Shown one piece after another: positions 51,732 through 58,656 of a stretch of DNA of 64,000 bases (the stretch's first letter is position 1; the number at the start of each line of letters is the position of its first letter). The position numbers and the translations under genes are program-made. Location: contig UPYT01000015.1 of NCBI GenBank assembly GCA_900538475.1, forward strand, positions 19,954 through 83,953, given 5' to 3'. Origin of the DNA: an uncultured Clostridium sp. GTDB taxonomy: Bacteria; Bacillota; Clostridia; Lachnospirales; Lachnospiraceae. The notes beneath the pieces are model-generated. The model saw only the letters and a list, made by a program, of their open reading frames with translations. It had not been told where the DNA came from and ran no database searches.

Positions 51732-52610
51732 ATGCATAGATTTTTGAGAAGTGTTGGATTTCGTACTTATATAAAAAAGCGGGATATTGAGAAAATGCTT
51801 TTAGAGCTGGAAAAGACAGCTCTGAGACGGAGAATCGAGATAGATACCGATGAGAATCTCTGTGAGCTGAGAGCAGAGCTGGCTCCCGGTATGGGGATTG
51901 TTCTGGTAGGGGAGATGGATGAACAGGGAATATTCCATCGGGAGTTTTATTATCCCTATCTGAGCAGCAGCGATATATCATCAAAAGCAGAATGCTCCAT
52001 TCAGCGGCACACAGAAAAGGAAACCTATGCCGGCCTTCTGGATGAATATCGAGTAGGAATTTCTCTGATTTTTTATTTAGAAAATGGTTTTGAATATCGG
52101 GAACGGAAGCTGAATAAATCATCCCGCCAGGTAGAAGCTGTGAATCTGACCGGTCTGGCGATGGATGGCAAAATTCTTCTTCCGCTTCACAAAACGAGAA
52201 AGCAGATTGAGCTGGCAAAGGTGGCAGCAAAGGATCGCACAAACCTGATTGAGGCGGCAAAAAACGGAGATGAGGATGCCATGGAGACCCTGACCATTGA
52301 GGATATTGATATGTATTCTCAGATCTCCAGGAGAGCCATGAAGGAAGATTTGTATTCCATTGTAGATTCCTGCTTTATGCCCTGTGGAATTGAGTGCGAC
52401 CAGTATTCTGTGATTGGCGAGATTACCCACATTGAAGAAAAGAAAAACAGCTTTACAGGAGAAATGGTTTACGATCTGACGCTGGACTGCAACGATATGC
52501 TTTTTCATGTAGGTATCGGGGCGGAGGACCTGATGGGCGAGCCGAAGGTTGGCCGCCGGTTTAAAGGGCAGATCTGGATGCAGGGAGCTGCAAAGTTTGT
52601 GGAAGGCTAG
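51732..52610 (+). CDS. DUF3881 family protein
   Basis: 292 residues, hydrophilic, no signal or membrane helix. Typical start MHRFLRSVGFRTYIKKRDIE with EKMLLELEKTALRR, a core YAGLLDEYRVGISLIFYLEN and a C-terminal beta-domain (YSVIGEITHIEEKKNSFTGE, LTLDCNDMLFHVGIGAEDLM). DUF3881 is a Lachnospiraceae family of unknown function, found in most members. Start ATG after AAGGTGAAGG. After its stop the same frame stays open for 37 more codons. Confidence 0.9.
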   Translation: MHRFLRSVGFRTYIKKRDIEKMLLELEKTALRRRIEIDTDENLCELRAELAPGMGIVLVGEMDEQGIFHREFYYPYLSSSDISSKAECSIQRHTEKETYAGLLDEYRVGISLIFYLENGFEYRERKLNKSSRQVEAVNLTGLAMDGKILLPLHKTRKQIELAKVAAKDRTNLIEAAKNGDEDAMETLTIEDIDMYSQISRRAMKEDLYSIVDSCFMPCGIECDQYSVIGEITHIEEKKNSFTGEMVYDLTLDCNDMLFHVGIGAEDLMGEPKVGRRFKGQIWMQGAAKFVEG

Positions 52611-52737
52611 GGCAGAGGCCTTGGGCGTAGAGACGGGAATGATCACAGCGCTGTGAAGCTGACAATTCCGGAGCTGGAACGGGCTGCGGATACAGTAGAC
52701 TGGGTGAATGTGTGCAGGGAATAAAGGAAATGTGGGA

Positions 52738-52765
52738 AAACACCCTTGACGATCAGGGTGTTTTT
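52738..52765 (+). terminator. Terminator after DUF3881 gene
   Basis: ACACCCT pairs with AGGGTGT around TGACGATC, followed by five T. It lies in the host chromosome shortly before the tRNA and the mobile element. Confidence 0.85.
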
Positions 52766-52912
52766 CTTTATAATAAGCAAAGTGGGGATTGCCTTTGCAG
52801 TTCTCAGGATAGACTGGGATAGTTTCAGTCCCAGAAAAATGAATGGTCCAGATACCGATTTCGAAGGCAGAAATCATAGAAAATCTTGATTTTAAACTGA
52901 AAATCGGCATTG

Positions 52913-52951
52913 GTTTCCTTAGTTAAATGGATATAACAAGCGCCTCCTAAG
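52913..52951 (+). pseudogene. tRNA-Arg(CCT) 5' fragment, cut after the anticodon
   Basis: GTTTCCT would be the 5' acceptor strand, GTTA/TAAC the D stem with AATGGATA in the loop, AGCGC the 5' anticodon stem, and CTCCTAA the loop with anticodon CCT (52946-52948). The 3' half (variable, T arm and AGGAAAC) is missing: the sequence turns into GGTTACGTTACAACGC. It looks like a host tRNA gene broken at the anticodon loop, the usual target of tyrosine recombinases. Confidence 0.7.
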
Positions 52952-53035
52952 GTTACGTTACAACGCTCACCTTGGAAAAACCTTAGTTGGGAGCTGAGTC
53001 CGATAATTACGGAGGCTGACAAAAAAATTAAATAC

Positions 53036-53112
53036 GTCCCAATAGCTCAGTTGGATAGAGCACACGCCTCCTAAGCGTGGGGTCGGAGGTTCAAGTCCTC
53101 TTTGGGACGCCA
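53036..53112 (+). tRNA. tRNA-Arg (anticodon CCT)
   Basis: Complete cloverleaf: acceptor GTCCCAA/TTGGGAC, D arm AGCTCAGTTGGATAGAGC, anticodon stem CACGC/GCGTG with loop CTCCTAA (anticodon CCT, reads AGG), T arm GGAGGTTCAAGTCCTC, discriminator G and encoded CCA. Its body differs from the truncated tRNA-Arg just upstream except at CGCCTCCTAAG. Followed by a terminator at 53122-53160. Confidence 0.96.
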
Positions 53113-53121
53113 GCTAACAAC

Positions 53122-53160
53122 GCCGAAAGCCTTTGTTTTCAAGGGTTTTCGGCTTTTTTT
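53122..53160 (+). terminator. Terminator after tRNA-Arg
   Basis: GCCGAAA pairs with TTTCGGC with extra inner G-C/G-U pairs, followed by T7. Confidence 0.85.
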
Positions 53161-53268
53161 AACAAATTCCAGTGTGATTGCTGAGACGAAATAATGTTTT
53201 CAAATTTTACTTCAAATTCTGATTTTTGACAAGCCCTAAAAAATCGAACTGCTGTGATAAGACAAAAA

Positions 53269-53392
53269 TTTCTGCTAATCATTAGCAGAAAAAGGGCCGT
53301 TTTTGCTAATGAAAATGCGCTTCCAGCTAATTAGGCGAAAAAACGTGCTAAAAACCTTGCTAATTCAAAAGGCGGATGTTCCGAGTGCTAAG
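53269..53392. repeat. GCTAA(T) motif cluster with a 23-bp palindrome
   Basis: GCTAAT or GCTAAA/G occurs at 53274, 53305, 53326, 53347, 53359 and 53387; the first four are spaced 31, 21 and 21 bp, close to whole helical turns. The first is part of the palindrome with 11-bp arms TTTCTGCTAAT/ATTAGCAGAAA around one base (53269-53291). Iteron-like layout before a replication initiator and parAB suggests an origin, partition site or operator. Confidence 0.5.
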
Positions 53393-53430
53393 CCGTTATA
53401 AGAAATAAAATTGAATACTACCATGTACAT

Positions 53431-53479
53431 AGAGCGTCTATTTGCCCCTGTATCGGGGATGGATAGACGCTCTTTTTTT
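53431..53479 (+). terminator. Terminator in element leader
   Basis: AGAGCGTCTAT pairs with ATAGACGCTCT, with an inner CCCC/GGGG hairpin, followed by T7. It lies 47 bp upstream of the first element gene, so it may act as an attenuator. Confidence 0.8.
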
Positions 53480-53525
53480 ATGCCCAAAATTCATGGGTAA
53501 ATCTGAAAGATTGGAGGTTTGATTT

Positions 53526-53750
53526 TTGAGTAAAATCGTCTATTCCCCAGACAAGCCAAACGACTGCCGCTACTGTCATTTTTGGAAAAACAATAAAACG
53601 GGCTGCTGTCTGGGCGAAGAAAATTGTTACTACTTAATCTCCGTATCCCCAAAGCCGAAGTCGGAATGTGAAGGTTGTCCTTATGGGCGGGATCATCCCT
53701 GCATCGGCTGGTGTACCAGGAAGATTATGAAGGAAGTGGGGGTGCGTTGA
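53526..53750 (+). CDS. Small Cys-rich protein 1 of the element
   Basis: 74 residues from TTG with TTGGAGGTTT upstream. Ten or so cysteines in CxxC-like sets (CRYCHFW, CCLGEENC, CEGCPYGRDHPC, CTRK) and several His give a zinc-ribbon or iron-sulphur look. It is commonly seen before the replication initiator in Firmicutes conjugative elements, but no function is known to me. Overlapping starts and close spacing with the next gene show an operon. Confidence 0.75.
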   Translation: MSKIVYSPDKPNDCRYCHFWKNNKTGCCLGEENCYYLISVSPKPKSECEGCPYGRDHPCIGWCTRKIMKEVGVR

Positions 53751-53751
53751 T

Positions 53752-53949
53752 ATGTATGAGTATGAACGCAATCGCCGTGACAAGCCGAAATGTTGCAAAG
53801 ACTGCGAGTATTATCAACCCCGATGGAAGTACCGCTTCTGCTATTTTGTCAGATGTCCGTATAAACTGAAGGATACGACTTTCCGCAGAACCCCTCTGAA
53901 AAAAGAGTATTTCCCGCAGAAAGAGGTGGTGAGGATGAGTGACGTATGA
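53752..53949 (+). CDS. Small Cys-rich protein 2 of the element
   Basis: 65 residues starting one base after the previous stop. Cysteines in KCCKDCEYYQPRWKYRFC and RCPYK resemble the first protein, suggesting a related zinc-binding fold. The end overlaps the initiator gene start by 11 bases. Role unknown. Confidence 0.7.
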   Translation: MYEYERNRRDKPKCCKDCEYYQPRWKYRFCYFVRCPYKLKDTTFRRTPLKKEYFPQKEVVRMSDV

Positions 53950-54841
53950 TTATTTCTATGGGCAGCAAGCGGAGATGTTCGCATTCTACCGTGTTCCGAA
54001 GGTGCTATTCACCGAGGATTGCTTCTGGAATGTATCAACCGATGCCAAGCTGCTTTACGGTATTCTGCTTGACCGCATGAACCTCTCAGCCCGGAACGGT
54101 TGGCTGGACGAGGAAGGCCGTGTCTATATCATCTTCACGATTGAAGAAATCAAAGGTGCGTTAGGCTGTGCTGAAAAGAAAGCGGTGAAGCTGCTGGATG
54201 AGCTGGAAAAGAAATGCGGTCTGATAGAACGCAAGCGACAGGGACTTGGGAAACCGAACCTGATCTATGTAAAGAACTTCATTTCCGGTTCTGTGGAAAG
54301 ACAATTCTTGAATTGTCAAAAGGACAATTCTGGAGTTGTCAAAAACACAATTCAAGAACTGTCAAAAGCACAAGGTAATAATACTGATACTAATTATATT
54401 GATTTTAGTGATACTGATCCTTTCTTTCCTTCCGGTTTTTGTGGAAAGGAAGTCGATGAGACTGACGAATTTACCCGATATTATCAGTATTTTTATGAAC
54501 AGCTTTCTATGGACTATCTGAAACAGGATTATCCGTATGACCATGAGATACTCGATCTAATTCTGCATTTGATTATTGAAGTCATGTGCAGTAATCGGAA
54601 GCAAATACGAATTGCCAGTGATGATAAGCCCATTGAAATTGTCAAAAGCAGTTTTATGAAGCTGGATTCTGAACACATCAGATTTGTAATGAGTTCTTTC
54701 AAAGAGAACACAACCGATGTTCGCAATATCAAGCAGTATTTACTTGCTTCGATATACAATGCCCCCTACACCATAAGCGCCCACTATGACGCAAAGGTCA
54801 GGCATGATATGGCTTCGGGGAAACTTGGAGGGAGGTGGTAA
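53939..54841 (+). CDS. Replication initiator protein (RepA N-terminal domain)
   Basis: 300 residues, GTG start within the end of the preceding gene. N-terminal winged-helix region of the plasmid/ICE RepA type (FYRVPKVLFTEDCFWNVSTD, AKLLYGILLDRMNLSARNGW, IIFTIEEIKGALGCAEKKAV, KLLDELEKKCGLIERKRQGL). A linker with the repeated string CAATTC/TTGTCAAAA follows, then a DUF6017-like helical C-terminal domain (EFTRYYQYFYEQLSMDYL; FVMSSFKENTTDVRNIKQYL). It likely starts replication of the excised circle. Confidence 0.88.
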   Translation: MTYDYFYGQQAEMFAFYRVPKVLFTEDCFWNVSTDAKLLYGILLDRMNLSARNGWLDEEGRVYIIFTIEEIKGALGCAEKKAVKLLDELEKKCGLIERKRQGLGKPNLIYVKNFISGSVERQFLNCQKDNSGVVKNTIQELSKAQGNNTDTNYIDFSDTDPFFPSGFCGKEVDETDEFTRYYQYFYEQLSMDYLKQDYPYDHEILDLILHLIIEVMCSNRKQIRIASDDKPIEIVKSSFMKLDSEHIRFVMSSFKENTTDVRNIKQYLLASIYNAPYTISAHYDAKVRHDMASGKLGGRW

Positions 54842-54882
54842 TCAATGCAGTATACACAGAATAGAAAGCGAGGTAAAGATAT

Positions 54883-55710
54883 TTGTCGAAAAAAGCAACC
54901 GTCATTGCCGTAGTCAACCAGAAAGGCGGCACGGGCAAGACCACAACCACGGAAAATTTGGGTGTGGGACTGGCGATGGAGGGCAAAAAGGTTCTGCTGG
55001 TAGACACAGACCCGCAGGCTTCTTTAACAGTCAGTCTGGGAAATCCGTACCCGGATACCTTATCTCCCACCCTTTCCGACATGATGGGAAAGATTATGAT
55101 GGAAAAGCCGATTGCCCCCGGCGAAGGCATTCTTCATCACCCGGAAGGTGTGGACTTGATGCCCGCCAATATTGAACTGTCAGGCTTAGAGGTTTCCCTG
55201 GTCAATGCCATGAGCCGGGAGACCATTCTCCGTCAGTACCTGGATACGGTCAAGCAGAATTATGACTACATTCTTCTGGACTGTATGCCCTCTTTGGGTA
55301 TGCTGACAGTCAATGCTTTGGCAGCTGCCGACAATGTGCTGATCCCTGTTCAGGCGGCATATCTTCCGGCAAAGGGCTTGGAACAGCTGCTGGAAACCAT
55401 CAACAAGGTCAGACGACAAATCAACCCAAAATTGAAAATCGAGGGTATTCTTCTGACGATGGTGGACAGCAGAACCAATTATTCCAAGGACATCAGCAAT
55501 CTGATCCGGGAAAGTTATGGAGGAAAGCTGAAAGTCTACAAGACAGACATTCCCCGTTCTGTTCGTGCAGAGGAAATCAGTGCCGAAGGAGCCAGTATCT
55601 TTAAGCACGATCCCAAAGGAAAAGTCGCTGATGCCTACCGGGTTCTGACAAAGGAGGTGTTAAAAAATGCAGAAAAAAGGCGCAAACATCAGCTTGAAGG
55701 GGTACGATGA
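54883..55710 (+). CDS. ParA family partition ATPase of the element
   Basis: 275 residues, TTG start with GCGAGGT upstream. Deviant Walker A NQKGGTGKTTTTEN, Walker A' VDTDPQASLTVSLGNP, Walker B LLDCMPSLGMLTVNAL. Distinct from chromosomal ParA at 3890 (about family-level similarity). It pairs with the overlapping parB gene to stabilise the excised element. Starts 41 bp after the initiator. Confidence 0.95.
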   Translation: MSKKATVIAVVNQKGGTGKTTTTENLGVGLAMEGKKVLLVDTDPQASLTVSLGNPYPDTLSPTLSDMMGKIMMEKPIAPGEGILHHPEGVDLMPANIELSGLEVSLVNAMSRETILRQYLDTVKQNYDYILLDCMPSLGMLTVNALAAADNVLIPVQAAYLPAKGLEQLLETINKVRRQINPKLKIEGILLTMVDSRTNYSKDISNLIRESYGGKLKVYKTDIPRSVRAEEISAEGASIFKHDPKGKVADAYRVLTKEVLKNAEKRRKHQLEGVR

Positions 55711-56593
55711 TATTTTCTCTACCGACCAGTCACGAGCCGAAGCCCAGCAGGAGCGGGTGCAGGAAATTCCGCTTTCTGAATTGCACCCCTTTGAGGGACA
55801 TCCCTTCCGGGTGGTAGACGATGAAGATATGATGAAAACGGTTGAAAGCGTCCGTGACTTCGGTGTTCTCACCCCGGCGATTGTCCGTCCCGACCCGGAT
55901 GGCGGTTATGAGATCATCTCCGGTCACAGGCGGCACCGTGCATCAGAGCTTGCCGGGAAAGAAACCATGCCCGTTATCGTCCGTGATATGGATGATGATG
56001 CCGCCATTATTTTGATGGTCGATGCGAATTTGCAGAGAGAAACCATTCTGCCGAGTGAAAGAGCCTATGCTTATAAAATGAAGTTAGATGCCCTGAAACA
56101 TCAAGGTGCAAGAAGTGATTTAACTTCTGCCCAACTTGGGCAGAAGTCGTGGGCAGTAAATCAAGTTGCTGAACAGAGCGGCGATAGTCGTGTACAAGTG
56201 CAACGCTATATTCGTTTAACCGAGCTTATCCCCGAACTTCTGGATATGGTGGATAACGGTCAGATTAAATTTAATCCGGCGGTGGAACTTTCTTATCTGG
56301 CAAGAGAAGAACAGCAGGATTTTCTTTCTGCTATGGACTTTGCCCAGGCTGCGCCTTCACTTTCACAGGCACAGAGAATCAAAAAACTCGCACAGGAGGG
56401 CGAGTGTACGCTGGACGCTATGTGCGAGATTATGAATGAGGTCAAAAAGGGCGAGCTGGACAGGGTGACATTCAAAACAGACTCCCTGCGGAAATACTTC
56501 CCGAAGTCCTATACCAGCAAGCAGATGGAGGATAAAATCATTCAGCTGCTGGAGCAATGGCAGAAGAAACGAGAGAAATCTATGGAAAGGTAA
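55667..56593 (+). CDS. ParB family protein of the element
   Basis: 308 residues, overlaps parA by 44 bases. Has the ParB N-domain (EIPLSELHPFEGHPFRVVDD, VLTPAIVRPDPDGGYEIISG, HRRHRASELAGKETMPVIVR, MVDANLQRETILPSERAYAY), an HTH (WAVNQVAEQSGDSRVQVQRY) and a C-terminal helical part. No canonical parS is seen in the element; the GCTAAT cluster is one candidate target. Confidence 0.94.
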   Translation: MQKKGANISLKGYDDIFSTDQSRAEAQQERVQEIPLSELHPFEGHPFRVVDDEDMMKTVESVRDFGVLTPAIVRPDPDGGYEIISGHRRHRASELAGKETMPVIVRDMDDDAAIILMVDANLQRETILPSERAYAYKMKLDALKHQGARSDLTSAQLGQKSWAVNQVAEQSGDSRVQVQRYIRLTELIPELLDMVDNGQIKFNPAVELSYLAREEQQDFLSAMDFAQAAPSLSQAQRIKKLAQEGECTLDAMCEIMNEVKKGELDRVTFKTDSLRKYFPKSYTSKQMEDKIIQLLEQWQKKREKSMER

Positions 56594-56603
56594 GGTGAAT
56601 CCG

Positions 56604-57119
56604 ATGTTTAACGAAAGAGAAATGAGTAAAGCAATCGACTGGCTGTTTGAGCTGTTTTCTCCCGAAGATTATGAGGGGTATGATGAAGATGAGATCGGCT
56701 ATGCCGGTGGTTTGTGTCTGCCGGAGGTTTGCACCGCATTGAGAGGTGCGGCACAGACGGTATATCAGTATTCCGTAGCCGGTGGCTATGAGAAATGCTT
56801 CAATTACCGTGGCATGGAACTGTTTGACCAGCGTGCCTGTCTCATTATTTCCGATGTGGAACAGGCGGTTTTGGATGAAATCAAAACCACCTATGAAACC
56901 GAACTGTGGCTTATGGAGGATATGAACTTTGCCATTGTCCGCTGTGTGTCAATGCTGATCGGGTCTGATGATACCGGTTATGTGACGGAGTACCGGGCTT
57001 TCAAAAAGATTTTGAAAAATGCGGAGGATTTGTTCTTTTCCCCGGAGGAACTGATCGAGGAACTGGAATCTATGTGTGTCCCCCAGTGGGAACATGAAGC
57101 GACTATTTATGAACTGTAA
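56604..57119 (+). CDS. Element protein of unknown function (acidic, helical)
   Basis: 171 residues from ATG 56604; a GTG three codons upstream is in frame. Acidic, no membrane segment; FELFSPEDYEGYDEDEIGYA, RGAAQTVYQYSVAGGYEKCF and VEQAVLDEIKTTYETELWLM are visible features. I cannot name a family; similar genes sit between parB and the DUF3846 protein in Tn1549-like elements. The gap before it is 10 bases. Confidence 0.7.
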   Translation: MFNEREMSKAIDWLFELFSPEDYEGYDEDEIGYAGGLCLPEVCTALRGAAQTVYQYSVAGGYEKCFNYRGMELFDQRACLIISDVEQAVLDEIKTTYETELWLMEDMNFAIVRCVSMLIGSDDTGYVTEYRAFKKILKNAEDLFFSPEELIEELESMCVPQWEHEATIYEL

Positions 57120-57173
57120 CAGGTTCATGGATAGCCGCTTTTCTTATATCTGAGGAAATGGAGGTAATGAAGT

Positions 57174-57815
57174 TTGAAGGAATACGATGTAAAAATCACG
57201 GAGACGCTGGAAAAGACGGTAACGGTGGAAGCTAAGTCCCGTGCTGATGCAGAAGAACAGGTCAGAACAGCCTACTACAATTCCGAGTACATTCTGGACT
57301 CCGAGAACTTTACCGGCGTTGAGTTTGGCACTACGGAGGAACGTGAGATTCAGCAGGAACAGGCAGAAACCATGACGGTGCTTCTGGTAAAGCCCTATAT
57401 GTATCCCCAGCAGGTTCAGATCGGCTGCGATTTGGAGGATTTGCAGAAAGCTGTCGGTGGCGACATTGAAGCTGTTTATCCTTTTAATGAGCCTGTCGCA
57501 TTGGTGATGCACGATGAGGGAAAAATCATGGGGAAAGACCTGAATCGTGCGTTGCGGGACGGAGACGGCGAGATCTACGACATCATCGCCGGTGACTTTC
57601 TGGTTGTCGGTTTGGGCGAGGAGGATTTTTCCTCCCTTTCCCCGGAGCTGATGAAGCAGTTTGAAGAACATTTCCATCAGCCTGAAACCTTCGTCCGCAT
57701 GGGGCGCAGTATCATGGCTTTGCCGTTGCCCGATGATATGGTCAAAAAAGAAGATGCGCCTATCAAGGCTGACTCTGCCCCACGCAAGAGCAGCCCTGAT
57801 CGAGATGCGCTGTAA
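57174..57815 (+). CDS. DpnD/PcfM-like domain fused to DUF3846
   Basis: 213 residues, TTG start. Residues 1-50 resemble DpnD/PcfM (KEYDVKITETLEKTVTVEAK, AEEQVRTAYYNSEYILDSEN). From about 64, DUF3846: MTVLLVKPYMYPQQVQIGCD, LQKAVGGDIEAVYPFNEPVA, LVMHDEGKIMGKDLNRALRD, IIAGDFLVVGLGEEDFSSLS. A disordered tail follows. Roles of both domains are unknown; they occur in conjugative elements and phages. TTG is close to GGAGGTAATGA. Confidence 0.82.
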   Translation: MKEYDVKITETLEKTVTVEAKSRADAEEQVRTAYYNSEYILDSENFTGVEFGTTEEREIQQEQAETMTVLLVKPYMYPQQVQIGCDLEDLQKAVGGDIEAVYPFNEPVALVMHDEGKIMGKDLNRALRDGDGEIYDIIAGDFLVVGLGEEDFSSLSPELMKQFEEHFHQPETFVRMGRSIMALPLPDDMVKKEDAPIKADSAPRKSSPDRDAL

Positions 57816-57824
57816 GGAGGCATC

Positions 57825-58136
57825 ATGGAAAGAAGCTCAACGATTGCAGAGCTGATGGAACGCCGCAGGATACAGGCAGGAGCCAAGGAGTATCAGGGAC
57901 ATACCTATATGGACCTGGCAAGATTCGATGAAGCCACAAAGCATATGATTATCTTTGATGTGCTGACCAATGAATCCCCTGTTGGCTGGAAAGGCGAGAG
58001 AAACCGTCTGTATCTGAGCGAAGCCGGGTATCAGAAAGCTCTGGACAACCAGAAAGCCGGTAACATCAAGATTATCAGTCATGCCAATGTTGCCAGAGGA
58101 AATCTGTATTACGACCGCAGAGATATGGCACGATGA
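57825..58136 (+). CDS. Small element protein of unknown function
   Basis: 103 residues, ATG after GGAGGCATC, nine bases after the previous stop. Basic N-terminal helix (TIAELMERRRIQAGAKEYQG) then a beta-rich core (MIIFDVLTNESPVGWKGERN, RLYLSEAGYQKALDN, IKIISHANVARGNLYYD). No membrane segment. I do not recognise a family. Confidence 0.7.
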   Translation: MERSSTIAELMERRRIQAGAKEYQGHTYMDLARFDEATKHMIIFDVLTNESPVGWKGERNRLYLSEAGYQKALDNQKAGNIKIISHANVARGNLYYDRRDMAR

Positions 58137-58170
58137 TATTCACTCTACTGCTTGCAGGAGGTGATGATTC

Positions 58171-58656
58171 ATGCAGGAAGAAGTTGAAAACAGGACGATA
58201 AATCTGGCAATCAGCACGACAAGGCTGACTGCTCGAAGTATCATTGCCGGTATTCGCAAATATTTGCAGCACCGGGAAAAGGTCAAGGCGAGAAAAGGAA
58301 CCAGAGATACGGCGGTTCACGGAAAACAGTCCGTGAAACAGCTGCTGGGACAGAATCAGGGTGCCACCAATGTGGAAATTGATAAGGATGGCATCCGGGA
58401 TTTTGAAAGGCTCGCCAGGAAATACGGTGTGGACTTTGCCGTAAGAAAAGACAAGTCTGTTGATCCTCCCCGTTATCTTGTCTTTGTCCGTTCCAAGGAC
58501 GCAGATGCCCTGGATGCTATCTGTAAGGAACATCAGGCAAGGTCATTGACGAAGGATAAGAAACCGAGCGTTCTGGCACAGCTGAAGAAGTTCAAAGAGA
58601 TGGTAGCAGCTATCCCCAGGAAGGTTCGGGAAAAGAAACAGGAGCGTGATTTGTGA
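58171..58656 (+). CDS. DUF3801/PcfB family conjugation protein
   Basis: 161 residues. Motifs of DUF3801 (PcfB): TINLAISTTRLTARSIIAGI, KYLQHREKVKARKGTRDTAV, VEIDKDGIRDFERLARKYGV, DFAVRKDKSVDPPRYLVFVR, and a basic C-terminal tail. In Tn1549- and pCF10-type systems it sits directly before the coupling protein and binds relaxase or VirD4. Its stop overlaps the VirD4 start (TGATG). Confidence 0.9.
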   Translation: MQEEVENRTINLAISTTRLTARSIIAGIRKYLQHREKVKARKGTRDTAVHGKQSVKQLLGQNQGATNVEIDKDGIRDFERLARKYGVDFAVRKDKSVDPPRYLVFVRSKDADALDAICKEHQARSLTKDKKPSVLAQLKKFKEMVAAIPRKVREKKQERDL

